NCBI RefSeq assembly: GCF_029873635.1
Contig: NC_080423.1
Coordinates: forward strand, 96,312,953-96,376,952
Origin: Malania oleifera
Lineage: Eukaryota > Streptophyta > Magnoliopsida > Santalales > Ximeniaceae
Direction: 5' to 3'
Length of the DNA stretch: 64,000 bases
The notes beneath the pieces are model-generated. The model searched no databases, was not told where the DNA came from, and worked only from the letters and a program-made list of their open reading frames with translations. Both the position numbers and the translations under genes were made by a program. This document shows positions 1 to 11,523 of this stretch, piece by piece; positions within the stretch are counted from its first letter, which is position 1, and every line of letters starts with the position of its first letter.

Positions 1-1111
1 CCAAGTTGTTGCGAAGTCCCAGACCCAGCCAGAGAACCACCCCCTGGCAAAAAAAATATGGGTACAGTTGCAAATTGGGAAAAATGGATGTGAAAGCCTG
101 TGAGAGACGGGAGATCGTGAGCATGATCGACCTATGGGAGGCCGAAGCGAGCTGTGCTGGCTATGTCGGAAACCGAGAGGTCAAAGACAGGAGTGAGCTG
201 GAACGTCTGACAGTGTATGGAGGTTGAGGGGCAACCGGAGATGATTTCTAGTGACGGTGAGGTGTGAGTAGCGGCGATCAGCGTGTTGGTACTCGGCTGC
301 GATGACGGAGGTGAAACCACTACGATGGTGGATGATTCGAGTGGGAGAGCGATGACTGAACAACGAATTGGTGAAGGTACGTCAAGGCAAGGATTGTCAT
401 ATACTCACGAGGGTCCGTGAGTGGGCGATGGGTGGTGGTCGATGGCGGCGACGGAAAATGAATGCATGAAACCTGAAACGGAAGTGAACAGGAACCCGGA
501 AGTGGAAAGGGAACTAGGAGGAGAAGAGCCCCCTGGGGGAAAAGGAAGAGTTGCACGTGGTCGGGGCTGTGGGTGTGTTGGCGTGGCCCTACTGTGATGA
601 CGCATAGTAGTGGTGGCAGAGCGCGCAACCGAAGGTGGCTACAATAGTGGGACGGTTGGAAATTTTCTGTGGGTGAGCTTAGGCTGCCCGGAGTTGGTTG
701 CGAGTGGTTGTGGGAGCTTTGTGAGGTTGCAACCGTAGGGGATTTGAGAGGGTCTGTGAAACTGAGAATGGATATAGGGTAGAGAGAAGATCGGAGATGG
801 GTGGTGAGAGGTTGTGCGAGGATGATGATGGTACGAGCGAATGCCCGAGAGGAAGGGAGGAGCGTGAACTGTGAGGTGGGAGTGAAAGAAGGTGGCGGCG
901 GCGTAGGCGTTAATAGTGAGGTGATGGAGCTGTGGTATGGCCGGATCTGCTGGTGGTGGTCATGGGAAATGGTTGGGGATCAGCAACGGGAGAGATGGAG
1001 AGAGTGGGGGAGCTGGTGTGGGTGAGAGATGAGAATGCTCTTCGTGCAGCCAAGAAAAAGGTGAACAGTGGAAAAAAAATTGCTTCGCCCCACCCCTGTG
1101 TGCGCTGAGAC

Positions 1112-1122
1112 CCTCTTTATAG
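1112..1122 (-). promoter_or_regulatory. TATA box of the LTR (minus strand)
   Basis: The plus strand reads CTTTATAG, which is CTATAAAG on the minus strand. It sits at the edge of the GC-rich leader, as do TATA-like sites at 34831-34840 and 61521-61530 in the two sibling LTRs. The conserved placement supports a minus-strand promoter. Confidence 0.4.
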
Positions 1123-1617
1123 AGTCCAACCATTCATTTGGCGGTAGGAATTTGTTAACAGGGGAATGATTACCTGTGCGTGGCAAAAAGGTTCCTAACA
1201 GAAGAATATTTTTTTTCTACATGCGTCATTCTGTTTGGGCGAGAATCACCTTTCCAATTGCACGTGATTTGTTTTTATTTAATTTTCTGAAATTTTTGTT
1301 GTGCAGTGATTTCCAATTTTGTTGTGCAGTGATTCCGGACTTTATTTTTTTTTATTTCTCAGGATTTTATTTGTATTTGCTTGGTATTTTCTTTTTTTGT
1401 ATTTTTTATGTCTCTTTTTGCAATTGTCCGGTAAAGACTTGATTGCTGAACACCGAGGGACCCAAACGCGACGTAATTAAAATACCAAGACTCACTTAAA
1501 ATATTATGACTCATTTTTTGAATTATTATTAATATTATTATTATTATTATTATTATTATTTGAAAAATAACCTGGACGCATTTTTTTGAAAATAACTGGC
1601 ACTACAAAAAAACAGGT

Positions 1618-2775
1618 TTTTAGTGACGAAAGTATTAGTGACGATTTTAAAACCGTCACTAATAGTGTCGTATTAGTCATGATTTTTCAGAACCATCACA
1701 AATAGTGTAAGCATTAGTGATGGTTTTAGAAGCCGCCACTAATACAATACTATTAGTGACGGCTTAAAACCGTCACTAATATTTTCGTCACTAAAAACTG
1801 CGCAGTAAATAATTTTTGCGCGAAAATTTTTACGAAAAAATATTAGCGATGATTCTATGATATTAGTGACGAACTAAATTCATCACTAAAAGTCATTTAT
1901 TAGTGACGATTAACAAACTGTCGCTACTAATATTTATGAATATATAAAAAAAATTAGTTAAGGGTATTAGTGACAGATACCCAAATCCCTTACTAATAAG
2001 AAGATATTAGTGACGGTTTTGAAACCGTCACTACTAGTTTTTTAATTTAAAAAATATAAAATAAATTTAGTTAAGGGTATTAGTGACGGTTTGGGAGAAC
2101 TATCACTAATAATAGGGTATTAGTGACAATTTTGGAACCGTCACTAATAGTTCGTTTATTTAAAAAATATAAAATAAATTTAGTTTTGGGTATTAGTGAC
2201 GGATTTGACAACCATCACTAATAAAAAAAAATTTAAGTTCAGAGTATTAGTGACGAATTTGTAAAGTCGTCACTATTGGCCTCTTATTTGTGACAGATAG
2301 ACAATCGTCACTAATACTTCTTATTTTTTTAAAAAAAATCAAATATTTTAAGTTCAGAGTATTAGTGGCGAATTTATGAATTCGTCACTATTTGTCCCTT
2401 ATTAGTGACGGATTTGAGAACCGTCACTAGTAATTCCTTAAAAAAAAAAAAAAAACAAATTAAAAAATTTTCAATTTAGAGTATTAGTGACGATGCTGTA
2501 AATTCATTACTAATAAGGGACCTATAGTGACAATTTTTAGATTTAGATTCGTCACTAATACTTCATTTTTTAAAAAAATATAAAAAAATTTAAATTCAGA
2601 ATATTAGTGACGAATTTATAAATTCGTCACCATTGGTCCTTATTAGTGACGAATTTCGATATTCGTCACTACTAGTCCATTATTAGTGACGAATTTTGGA
2701 ACGTTACTAATACTTTGTTATTTATAAAAAAAATAGACGGAGAGTAGTAGTGATGCTTTTGAAACTGTCACTAAT
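1618..2775. repeat. Left subterminal repeat array of the CACTA element
   Basis: Many direct and inverted copies of ATTAGTGACGGTTTTGAA and its complement TCAAAACCGTCACTAAT, separated by AT-rich spacers. In CACTA elements, subterminal repeats of this kind are the binding sites of the TNPA-type protein. Here the units often pair into short stem-loops. Confidence 0.85.
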
Positions 2776-2799
2776 GCCAAAAAACCTTTATTCCTTTTC

Positions 2800-3045
2800 C
2801 GCGAGATATTTTCCCACTCTGCTTTTCCCTCCTTCTCCTGTCTGGCCTCTTCCCCTCCGCCTGCTCCCGCAAACCTCTTGCTCCAGCTCCTCCTCTTCCT
2901 CGGCCTCTTGCTCCAACGATCGCCTCTCCCAGTCTCCCCTACTCTCGGCCGCAAGCCACCACCTGCGAGTCGCCGTAGGCTGTCACTCGGTTCCCCTCTG
3001 CAATCTGGCTATGGCAATCTGCCTTTTTTAGCAACTAGTAAGTTC
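2800..3045 (+). other. GC-rich exon-like block inside the CACTA element
   Basis: A C/T-rich stretch unlike the surrounding AT-rich sequence, followed at 3036 by an apparent splice donor (AGTAAGTTC). It resembles the 5' untranslated or first exon of a plant gene, and may be element leader or captured host DNA. The readings available in two frames are serine/proline-rich and show no domain. I cannot assign a product. The rest of 3045-6060 is AT-rich with no supported gene, apart from the hairpin at 4552-4901. Confidence 0.3.
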
Positions 3046-4551
3046 TCATTTCTCCTTCAGTTGTTTTTGGTTGCTGTCATTAACAATTGCAGTAGGAGAT
3101 CATGGGTCATGGGGGGATATGCTAATATTTGTAGGGATATGCTAATATTTGTATCTTATATGCCAGTGACTCAGTTGGATCATGGATGCTCAAAAGAGAT
3201 TTCAGTTTGATCCCATTTTTTAAAGTGAATTTGTTTGTGAGCTGAGGATGCCGGGAGGGGGGACGGGGGGAATATATAGTATTTGCATTCTTCTACTTAG
3301 AATTTTTTTTGCAGCATGAAGACTAAAAATACACCTAGGCAAAGATTTTTTCCTTTGCAATGTGCAGAGGACCATCCTTTGCAGGATACTATTTTCAATT
3401 TTAGTTTGGGAAATATAATATTTGGGCATGAGAAATTTTTTTGCCTTACTGCACTAGAATGCAAGAATATTTGTTAGTTGGGTCTCTTAATCTAATCAGC
3501 AGGTTGTGTGAGTTCAACCTAGTAAGTAAAACTGCTTTATATTATGTAGTGTTCTAATTTCATTTTCAACATTATTCTTGTAGAATTTCTTAACCTAGAG
3601 CATAAATTTCAGGTTTTTAGATTTTTATGAATTTTGGATGAAATACAGATTTTATATTTAGTCCCATCCAAATTGACATCAATTTATATCTAAAACTTAA
3701 AAGCCATGGCTCCAAACACGGCCTAGCAGCCTTTAGGATGATACATAAATTTGAAACTATATAGAACTTAAAATATTTTATATTTTTATATTTTGTTTCC
3801 GATGAGTTTGTGTACAAATTTAAATGATAGTGGCACTTAAAACTATGGTGAAGAGACATTTTTGAAATTCTATTAGGAGTTTGATTGACTTTTTAGGAGA
3901 TTGTATCCAAGAGTCTCCTGTAAAGACCCTTGGGGCCTGACACTAGTGGGATCGGCCTCGTGTCTTTTTGGGAGACTCCAGAGTACAATACAATCTCCTA
4001 GAAGCTTATTATTATTTTTTTTCCCGATTGTATGTAAAGGTGTGTTTTTTCATGGGCTATGAGTGGCTAGGTCTAGCTTATGTTTGAACACGAGGTATAA
4101 ATGAATTAGAAGATGAACTAGACGAAGGAAAGGAAAATGAAATAAGAAAATCAAGGAAATTGCATTGGTAATATATTTTTTTCTGTCAATTCTACTTTAT
4201 TTTGTATGCACAACCATTGTTTTTTAAGGCTCTATTCTTTTAAGGATCATTAATGTTTTCGTTAGTAGCTAACTTTATGGCTAAGCTCATGAAATTTTAG
4301 TTTTTGTTTACATCATTTCATCCCGAGGCGATTGCCTTGTTTAATAGTATACAATACTTTAGGACAAAACAACATTATCAAATGTTTCCTAAAAGTGTAA
4401 AAAAGGTCAAGGAGACATAATTTAGCTATCCTTAGCTTAGATTTTGCCGTCATTGAGAAGGGTTTGTATATAATTTTAGGTCTACTTTTGATAACTTCTA
4501 TTTTTGATAGTGGGCATATCATTTGCAGTGTATATACAATGAATGGAGGGA

Positions 4552-4901
4552 CTTTATATAGTTTACCTGGAGTTTCTTTTCAAATTTGATTTGAAATGTG
4601 ATAAGCCTGCCCATGTAGACAAAATGAATTTTAGTCTTTCATCTGATAGGTTGTCTCTTATAGTTAAGGTATGATTTAAATATTAATTTTATTTCTTTTG
4701 AATCTTAATGCCCTTCTTGCGGTCATTGCATCCATAAGAAGGACATCAAGATTCAAGAGAAATAAAATTAATATTTAAATCATACTTTAACTATAAGAGA
4801 CAACCTATCAGATGAAAGGCTAAAATTCATTTTGTCTACATGGGCAAGCTTATCGCATTTCAAATCAATTGTGAAAAGAAACTCCGGGTAAACTAGATAA
4901 A
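4552..4901. repeat. Near-perfect 167-bp inverted repeat (foldback)
   Basis: The left arm (4552-4718) and right arm (4736-4901) are reverse complements with only scattered mismatches, separated by a 17-nt loop. Examples are ATAGTTTACCTGGAGTTTC on the left and GAAACTCCGGGTAAACTAG on the right. A transcript would fold into a long hairpin. It may be a small foldback transposon nested in the CACTA element or an inverted duplication made within it. No flanking duplication was identified. Confidence 0.85.
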
Positions 4902-6059
4902 GAATCGTTGATGCAGCCACCACCATCCACGACCTCGTCGTCCTTCTCTGTCATCCATGACCTCATTACAGTTAGAGATGGGTATATATCTAACTTCAGT
5001 TTAATAGATGATTTAACTTCTGGACTGCATGCTTGGATTAATATATCTTGTGAATTGCATGCTGGTAGTGGACATTAGGACTGCATGCTTGATTGGAACG
5101 CCACCTACATGGCTGATGCAGTGATGTGTATTGCCTACTGGTAAATACTTTTAGGTTATTGCATATCTTAATCTAAATAGCATCTGTATGATGCAAAAAT
5201 ATTGTGAATTGCATGCTTTTGTGACTTGTAGGTTTGGGAAATGTTCTATTTATAGACGACATGTTGCCAAAAATTTGTTGACTTTTTCCCAAAATAATCA
5301 TAGACATATACCATATGCTCATATGATTATAGTGTGCTGAATGTTAAAGCATTTTTGAAAGAATGAGTGAACTTCAAATGAACTTTGAATTTTATCTCTA
5401 AATTTACTTTTGCATATGTTAAGTGAAAATTCTATCAATCATGGACTCATTTGCATTATTTGATTATTATAATTGTTTTAGAGTCATATGGAAGCCATGT
5501 AAACCATAAACATCACATTCTATTTTTTCATAGAACTGTATTCTGATATATATTGTTTATGAGATGCATGAACATGTTACATTATTTAATGCTTATTATA
5601 TGAAGCTCTTGTGCACTCGCAAAATTCATTACTGGTTGGATTATTGTGAATTGTTTATTGTAAACACCTAGGCTTTGAGCACACCTCTATGGAAAATGTC
5701 GTATTTACAAGACAAATGCTGCCAAAATTTTTCAAAAAGCATATACTAATTTTTTTTACTTTCTTAATTTGTAACCGTCACAACGTTAGCACGATGTTTT
5801 GCACTACAGATGCAACTTTTGAATTTTTTTGTTATCTGAACAGATGAAATTTTGTATTTGAATTTGAATTTGTATAATGTATTTGTATTTAAATTTGAAT
5901 TTGTATAATATATTTGTATTTGAATTTGAATTTATATAATATATTTGTATTTTTATTTAAATTTGAATTGAAATTTTAAATAATTTATGAATTTTTTAGC
6001 AATTATAGTTTAATGTTACGTACACGAAAATGTAATTATAGATTTTGGGAGGAAGTAAT

Positions 6060-6480
6060 AATTGAAAAAAATTAATTTAAAATTATTAGTGACGGTTTTG
6101 TAGTATTAGTGAAGGTTTGAAAATCGTCACTAATAGTTGCCTGTGAGCAATAGTGATGATTTTGAAATCGTCACTAATAATAGAGCATTAGTGATGAATT
6201 TAAAATCGTCACTAATACTATAGCTTTAGTGACGATTTTTTATCAAGTTGGTGTAGAATTTATAGTGATGGGCTTAGATTTTTTAGTGACAGTATTAATC
6301 TGTCCCTAATACTCTATTATTAGTGATGATTTGAAAAATTCGTCACTAATAAGTATTAGTAACGACAGATATAGTGACTAATTCAAAACCGTCACTAATA
6401 CTCAAAAAACCGTCACTAATAGTATTACTGACAGTCTTGGGAGTATTATTGACGGTTTTGAACCATCACTAATAACCTTA
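6060..6480. repeat. Right subterminal repeat array of the CACTA element
   Basis: Copies of TTAGTGACGGTTTTGAA and its complement, matching the left array, run up to the eroded right terminus. The number and orientation changes (AAACCGTCACTAATA and TATTAGTGACGGTTT alternating) mirror the left side. Confidence 0.8.
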
Positions 6481-6499
6481 TTTTTCGTAACGTGGGATG

Positions 6500-6790
6500 G
6501 GACTCAATTTTAAAACAGGACTCTAAGTTAAGATAAAATAGGATTCGATTTGAGAACTCAGGACTCAATTAAAATACCGGAACTCAGTTTAGAAATACTA
6601 GGACTCAATGAAGAAAATAGGGACTCAAATAAAAATACCGGGACTCGACTAGAAATACTAGGACTCAAATAAAAATAATGGTACTTAATAGAATACACCG
6701 GGACACAATTTAAAAACACTAGGGCTCGGTAGGCGCACCGGGACTTAGTTAAAAACATCGAGACTCGGTAGGCACACCGAGACCCAAATT
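6500..6790. repeat. Degenerate short tandem repeat, GGACTCAA type
   Basis: About a dozen units of roughly 20-24 bp built on (G)GGACTCAATTNAAAATACC. The same motif occurs left of the CACTA insertion at 1470-1520 (CCAAGACTCACTTAAAAT). So the array is part of the host LTR and was split by the CACTA element. Confidence 0.7.
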
Positions 6791-6897
6791 AGAAGATCGG
6801 GCTTTTCAAAAAGGTCCTCCAATTTTTGAGATTCGAAGTCAACTTCTATTGTACTGGATCTTTCTAGGAAAAACCTAGTAAAAATTAGGGTGTCTAC

Positions 6898-7397
6898 ACT
6901 TTTATTCCAAAGCGTAGTATTTTTTAGAATATTACGTTTGCACAGGAAATTGTTCATTCTTTGCACAAAAAAATGGTTGGTGGCAATGTGATGGTAAAAC
7001 TGGATGTGGCTAAGACTTATGATAGAGTGAACTGAAAATTTCTTCTGGAGGTTCTTAAGGCTTTTGGCTTCTCTGAGAAGTTTTGCAAGCTCATAAAAAT
7101 TTGTGTGGAGTCCTCATCGTTTTCCATTATGATGAACGGAACTTTCAAAGGGTTTTTTCAATTGACTAGAGGCTTGAGGCAAGGTGATCCACTTTGTCCT
7201 TATTTATTCATCATAATGGATAAGGTTTTGACAAGGTTGCTTAGGAAAAACTACGAGACAGGTCGTATTGGATAATTTAATCATCTGATTGGGGTCCCTT
7301 TAGTATCGCATTTGCTTTATGCAGATAATATTCTTTTTTTTTTTTTTTTTTTTTTTTTGCAAATGGTGGAAAAAGTTCTATTAGAAATTTGGTTTAC
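6898..7397 (+). pseudogene. LINE reverse transcriptase, segment 1
   Basis: This encodes the fingers and palm of a plant L1-like ORF2 reverse transcriptase. Readable blocks include QEIVHSLHKK, VKLDVAKTYDRV, RGLRQGDPLCPYLFI and the catalytic box LLYADN. The usual second Asp of YADD is Asn, and VNW has become VN-stop (TGG to TGA); both are G-to-A changes. A T tract at 7329-7358 shifts the frame. The reading continues after the solo LTR, at 9242. The 5' part, including the endonuclease, lies left of the long LTR and outside the window. Confidence 0.8.
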
Positions 7398-9236
7398 TGT
7401 CACGACCTGCTCATTTTTCCACATTTTTTTAAATAATAATATCATCATAAAATCAATACCACACATCTCACATTCCAGCTCAGCAGGTCACAATCCACCT
7501 GGACCCGTGGGTACTAGGGATACATCAGAACATATAGTAGAAGCCCTAAGCAGCAGAAAGCACATAATCATATACAGTTCATCATAACATGCATTACAAC
7601 ATACCAGAGTTACTACAATCACTATCTCTTAGTATATACATCCCAAAAATGAAATCTACAGACAATCCCCACAAAAACCTAACTTTCTCTACCAAAAACT
7701 TACCCTTCCAAAGAGGGTAAACAACTGCTCTAGATTAGTGGGGCTTTTCCCGCTCTCCTATTTGGGGCTCCTGAAAAGTTTATGAAATTTAGGGGTGAGA
7801 CACCTCTTAGTAAGGGAAATAAACTAATACCAGTGTGTGACAACATGAGTAATCCGTGTTCTACATATACTATACATATCATATTCAGTACTGTTTATCA
7901 AATCTGGGAAAACATATGTATATCAAAACATGGCAGAACATACTGCATTTCATAAGCATATCTCATCTCATATCATAATAATAACATAAAAACAATCCTA
8001 GTAGGTTAGCTAGTTGTTGTCATGTATTACCCCTCGTACGCCGGTATTACACATTTTATCATAACTTGGCCCGTACACCGGCAAATCATAGCACAGCCCG
8101 TACGCTGGCAAATCACATCACATAGCACGGCCCGTACATCGTAAAATCACATCACATAGCATGGCCCGTACATCGGCAAATCACATCACATAAAAATCTC
8201 AGCCCGTACGCTGGTTTTCCATCATAAAATCAGTATCATTCACATTCCTAAAAAATAGTATTCCATTACATTTTATACTCATGCCACACTATACATATTT
8301 TCCATGTATTCAACATATCATCATTTAAACAGTATTTTCCAAACATAAATCATATATATAAATATATTTATTTTTCCTGAAACTAAATGCTAGATATATA
8401 TATATTTACATGTATTTTCTCAAAACAAAATTAGCTTAGTTTATCCCCTTACCTGATTCTTAAAAAGCCCCTAAGAAATTTTTCCCGCACCCGCAGGATT
8501 CCTAACTCAACACCCTAGAAATGAAAACTGCCAGTATTAAATTTCAGTATTTTCATGCGTACATCGTTTCTTACAACTACCATAAGATCAAATTTGGCTT
8601 AAAAGCCTTACCTCAACTTAGGGATGATTTCCAACGCTCCCAATCAATATCCCTAGAAATGGAAACTCCCAATATTAAACTTCAATATTTCTACGTGTAT
8701 AACACTTTTCTCAACTGTCACAACTCCGAATATTGAGTAGAAAGCATTACCTTGGATTTGGGATGGTTTCCACCTTGTTTTCATTGACGATCTGCTCCGG
8801 CAGATTTGGAGAGAACTTTCCCAAGAGCGTCGTGGTGACTTCGGATTGTCGATCCAGCGTAAATTTGGCCCGATATCGACAAAAGAAAGAGGGAGAACTG
8901 AAGTGGAGGGGGGGGGGGAGAGAGAGAGAAGAAGAATAGCTTAATTAGGAAGTTAAATCCATATTTTTCATATTTATAGGACAATGGAATTCGTCGGCGA
9001 GCTAGACCTTCGTCGACAAATTCTTTACTAATTTCGTCAACAAAATTCAGTCCTTCGTCGACAAAATTCAGTCGGCTCATCCCTCCCCTCTCGGTATTTC
9101 TTTGTCGACGAAATTTAGTAATCGTCGATGAATTTTCTTAAGCCTTCGTCGACGAAGTTGACTGCTTCCTGCTGTTTCCGGTTTCCATTTCCCTTTCTTT
9201 TTTATTTAAATTTCATTTTAAATTCGAGTCGTTACA
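7398..9236 (-). mobile_element. Solo LTR of a Tekay-type Ty3/gypsy element
   Basis: It begins TGTCACGACC and ends GTCGTTACA. It is flanked by TTTAC at 7393-7397 and 9237-9241, a 5-bp target duplication inside the LINE reverse transcriptase. The length of 1.84 kb, a cluster of GTCGAC-centred palindromes (8985-9160), a minus-strand TATA box near 8975 and an adjacent GA tract all match the coding element's LTR at 45575-47454. No internal region is present, so it is a solo LTR, the usual product of LTR-LTR recombination. Sub-repeats CCCGTACGCTGG at 8035-8215 are internal to the LTR. Confidence 0.85.
8960..9165. promoter_or_regulatory. Cluster of TCGTCGACGA palindromes in the solo LTR
   Basis: At least six copies or near copies of TTCGTCGACGAA lie between the LTR end and the minus-strand TATA box (TATAAATA, near 8972-8980). 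This is the U3 promoter position if transcription runs leftward. A homologous cluster occurs at 47210-47390 in a different LTR. Confidence 0.5.
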
Positions 9237-9241
9237 TTTAC

Positions 9242-9700
9242 ACTCTGGAGATGTATGAGAAGTGGTCGGGTCAAAAAATCAGCAAGACAAAGTCTGTGTT
9301 ATTTCTTTCGAAATACATTACTCTTTCTCGGAAACGTGGGTTATTGAGAATCACGAATTTCATGGAAGGTAAATTCCCAGTTACGTATTTGGGTGCGCCT
9401 TTGGTTTTTGAAAAATTGTCCTCTAGAATCTTGGAGCATCTTGTGGAGAAGATTACGAAGAAAATTGCAGGGTGGAAATATAAGTTGCTCTCATAAGGTG
9501 GAAGATAGATTTTTATTAAGACATATGTTGTCTAGCATGCCGATACATTTGATGTCAGTTATTCATGTTTCACATATCACATTTTCTCACATCAACTCTC
9601 TTCTTTCTAATTTTTTATGGGAAGAGGTGAAAGATAAGAGAAGGATTCATTGGCGCTCTTGGGAGAAAATTTGTAAACCTACCTCGTAAAGGGGTATGGG
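9242..9700 (+). pseudogene. LINE reverse transcriptase, segment 2 (thumb)
   Basis: Continues segment 1 after the solo LTR. Blocks typical of the plant LINE thumb and connection region are readable: GQKISKTKSVLFLSK, PVTYLGAPLVF, VEKITKKIAGWKYKLLS, SMPIHLMSV and LLSNFLWEE. A stop and frame changes occur around 9496 and 9690. It ends at 9700, where a Copia LTR is inserted after GTATGGG. LINE reading resumes at 11514. Confidence 0.8.
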
Positions 9701-9915
9701 TGTTGGAGCTTACAAGATGACCTGGAGCAAGATTAAGATCAAGAACCCAAGCTGTTATAACTAATATGTATAGTTAGATTAGTTGTTCAATTGCTGTTAT
9801 TGTATCTATATATAAGAAGACTACTTGTATAATAAAATACAATTTTGTTTTTCTAAATGAAGTGAAGATAGTTGATTTTTCTGCTTGCTTCTCAAAGGCT
9901 TTCCTGTATTTTACA
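9701..9915 (+). repeat. Copia 5' LTR (215 bp)
   Basis: Bounded by TG...CA (TGTTGGAGC to TTTTACA), with a TATATATAAG box near 9808 and AATAAAATACA near 9830. The primer-binding site starts at 9916. Confidence 0.8.
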
Positions 9916-10137
9916 TGGTATTAGAGCAATGGCTTCCAACAGACACATTGATTGAACTTAACAGGGAAATGCTTATTGCAGGAGCAGCATAGTCATCTTC
10001 AAATTTCGAATTTCAACTGCAGACACAGCTGTGGTTGATCAAGGGAGCTTTCAAATTTCAGAAATTAATTGATTCAATTTTTGTTGTTCTCTTTAATTTT
10101 TTTTTTCTTTCTTTTCTCTCTTTACTGTTCCATTTCT

Positions 10138-11523
10138 ATGGTGGAACCTGAATCTTCTACGCATTTTGCTTCTATGGCAAATGCCGATGAATCTTCAAGA
10201 AATCCATTCGATGATTCTTCAAGTGTATATTACTTGCATCCATTGAATAACCCTGGAGCTCTTCTAGTCTCTGAAATCTTGACTGGTGCAAATTATGTTG
10301 CGTGGAGTAGATCTATCTCCATTGCTCTTACAGTTAAGAATAAAATTGCATTTATAGATGGTACTCTGCCTCAATCAAATTCTGGTGATTCTCGGATTCA
10401 AATTGCCTGGCTAAGAGCAAATAATCTCGTTTTATCTTGGCTAATGAATTCAATAGCAAAAGAAATTTGTGGAAGTCTATTGTACTTCACAGTTACGTGT
10501 GATGTTTGGGAAGAACTCAAAACAAGGTATCTTCAAAGTGATGGTCCAAGAGTCTTTACCCTAGAAAAATCTCTTAATTCAATTTCTCAAGGAGCAAGAT
10601 TAGTCACTGAATATTTCAATGAATTCAAGACACTCTGGGATGAATATATTAGCTACAGACCAATTCCAAGTTACAGATGTGGAATTCTTGATAGATGTTC
10701 TTGTAATCTTTTAAAGATTTTTACAGATAGGCTGCAATCAGATTATGTGATGAAATTTCTCATTGGTTTGCATGATTCTTATTCTATGTTGTGAAGTCAA
10801 TTACTTCTCCAATCACCTTTGCCTTCTATGAGCAAAGTTTTTTCTTTGCTATTACAAGAAGAAAGTCAAAGATCATTGTCTAATGTTGTTGGTTTTTCTA
10901 TGGATTCTCATGCTATGATTGTTGCACAAACACAGAAGTCTGTTATTACTAATGGTACTCGTTTCACAAAATCAAAAGCCATAGGAAATATTATTTGTTC
11001 TCATTGTGGATATACTGGTCACCTTGCAGATAAGTGTTTTCATTTGATTGGATTTCCACCTAGATGGAAAGGTCCACGAGGCAAGAAAATTATTACTCCT
11101 CAAAATGGAAATACAAATACAAATTTGTCCAATGCAAATGTTGCTTCTTCTTTGGAATTAAATTCAAGCATCTCAAATATATTTTCTCAAGAGCAAATTC
11201 AAAACTTGTTGTCCTTTGCAAATAGCCTTTCAAATACAAATGTAACCCCTACAACAAATACAGTCACTACTTTAGGTATCATTTCATGTCATGTTGTTTC
11301 AGTTGACAAAAACTCTTCTCCATGGATTCTTGATATAGGAGCTACAGATCATACGATTTGTTCTTCTCATTTTTTCACTTCAATTCATCTACCAAAACAA
11401 TCATCTGCAGTCCATTTACCAAATGGTCAATCTGCTCCTGCTGTTTTCACTGGAACTATACATTTTTTAGCTAATATTATTTTACATAATGCTCTTTATA
11501 TTCCTTCTTTCAGTGTTAATCTC
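10138..11523 (+). pseudogene. Copia Gag and start of protease
   Basis: The start at 10138 gives MVEPESSTHFASM, the usual Copia Gag start; an upstream Met in frame adds a hydrophobic stretch unlike Gag. The capsid-like block (GANYVAWSRSISIAL, WLMNSIAKEI, YLQSDGPRVFTLEKSL) is followed by a TGA at 10792 where the family has Arg (CGA to TGA fits CpG decay). Next comes a zinc knuckle CSHCGYTGHLADKC (CX2CX4HX4C, intact), then the protease active site WILDIGATDH, where the usual Ser/Thr after Asp is Ile. The frame then runs straight into LINE codons at 11524, giving a chimeric reading of 337 residues (10819-11832). Confidence 0.8.

Larger units (their letters stand above)
1600..6492. mobile_element. 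CACTA (En/Spm-like) DNA transposon, non-autonomous
   Basis: The left end begins CACTACAAAAAAACAGG. The right end, read inward on the minus strand, begins CGTTACGAAAAATAAGG and aligns to it without gaps over about 29 bp. Both ends are flanked by TGG (1597-1599 and 6493-6495), the 3-bp duplication typical of CACTA elements. Inside both ends are dense subterminal repeats of TTAGTGACGGTTT and its complement. No TNP1- or TNP2-like protein is recognisable in the 4.9 kb, so it would need transposase in trans. Two of the first three terminal bases of the right end are changed (CAC to CGT), so it is probably immobile. It interrupts a tandem GGACTCAA-type repeat of the host LTR, which resumes on both sides. 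Confidence 0.85.
1..6897 (-). mobile_element. Long LTR, left end outside window, split by a CACTA element
   Basis: The right end at 6886-6897 reads AGGGTGTCTACA, the same terminus as the better bounded elements at 32444-35432 and 47487-62166, which have 5-bp target duplications. I read it as a third copy of that LTR family; its other end lies left of base 1. The LTR parts are 1-1599 and 6496-6897. As in the other copies, a GC-rich block (1-1180) sits next to a TATA box on the minus strand (near 1115), so transcription would run leftward. It lies inside a LINE whose reverse transcriptase resumes at 6898. A Ty3/gypsy Tat-like origin is inference from the large LTR size and the TGTAGACACC start on the minus strand. 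No coding capacity is convincing in 1-1180; the reading frames there are by-products of GC richness. Confidence 0.6.
9701..11523 (+). mobile_element. Copia retrotransposon, 5' part only
   Basis: A short LTR (9701-9915) begins TGTTGGAGC and ends TTTTACA. It is followed directly by a primer-binding site TGGTATTAGAGCAATGG, complementary to initiator Met-tRNA apart from one change. Gag and protease follow, then the element stops abruptly at 11523 where LINE sequence resumes. Integrase, reverse transcriptase and the 3' LTR are missing. The break lies in GTGTTAATCTC, which is both the expected Copia codons and, from TGTT onward, the expected LINE continuation. Confidence 0.8.

Noticed and set aside
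1-1180. Several open frames of 60-102 codons on both strands in a GC-rich block
   Set aside because: They overlap on opposite strands, have biased Gly/Trp/Arg or Pro/Ser composition and no domain; similar blocks in the sibling LTRs also give such frames.
9916-9932. Candidate tRNA gene fragments at TGGTATYAGAGC sites (also 27572 and 31463)
   Set aside because: These are retrotransposon primer-binding sites complementary to the 3' end of initiator Met-tRNA; no cloverleaf surrounds them.
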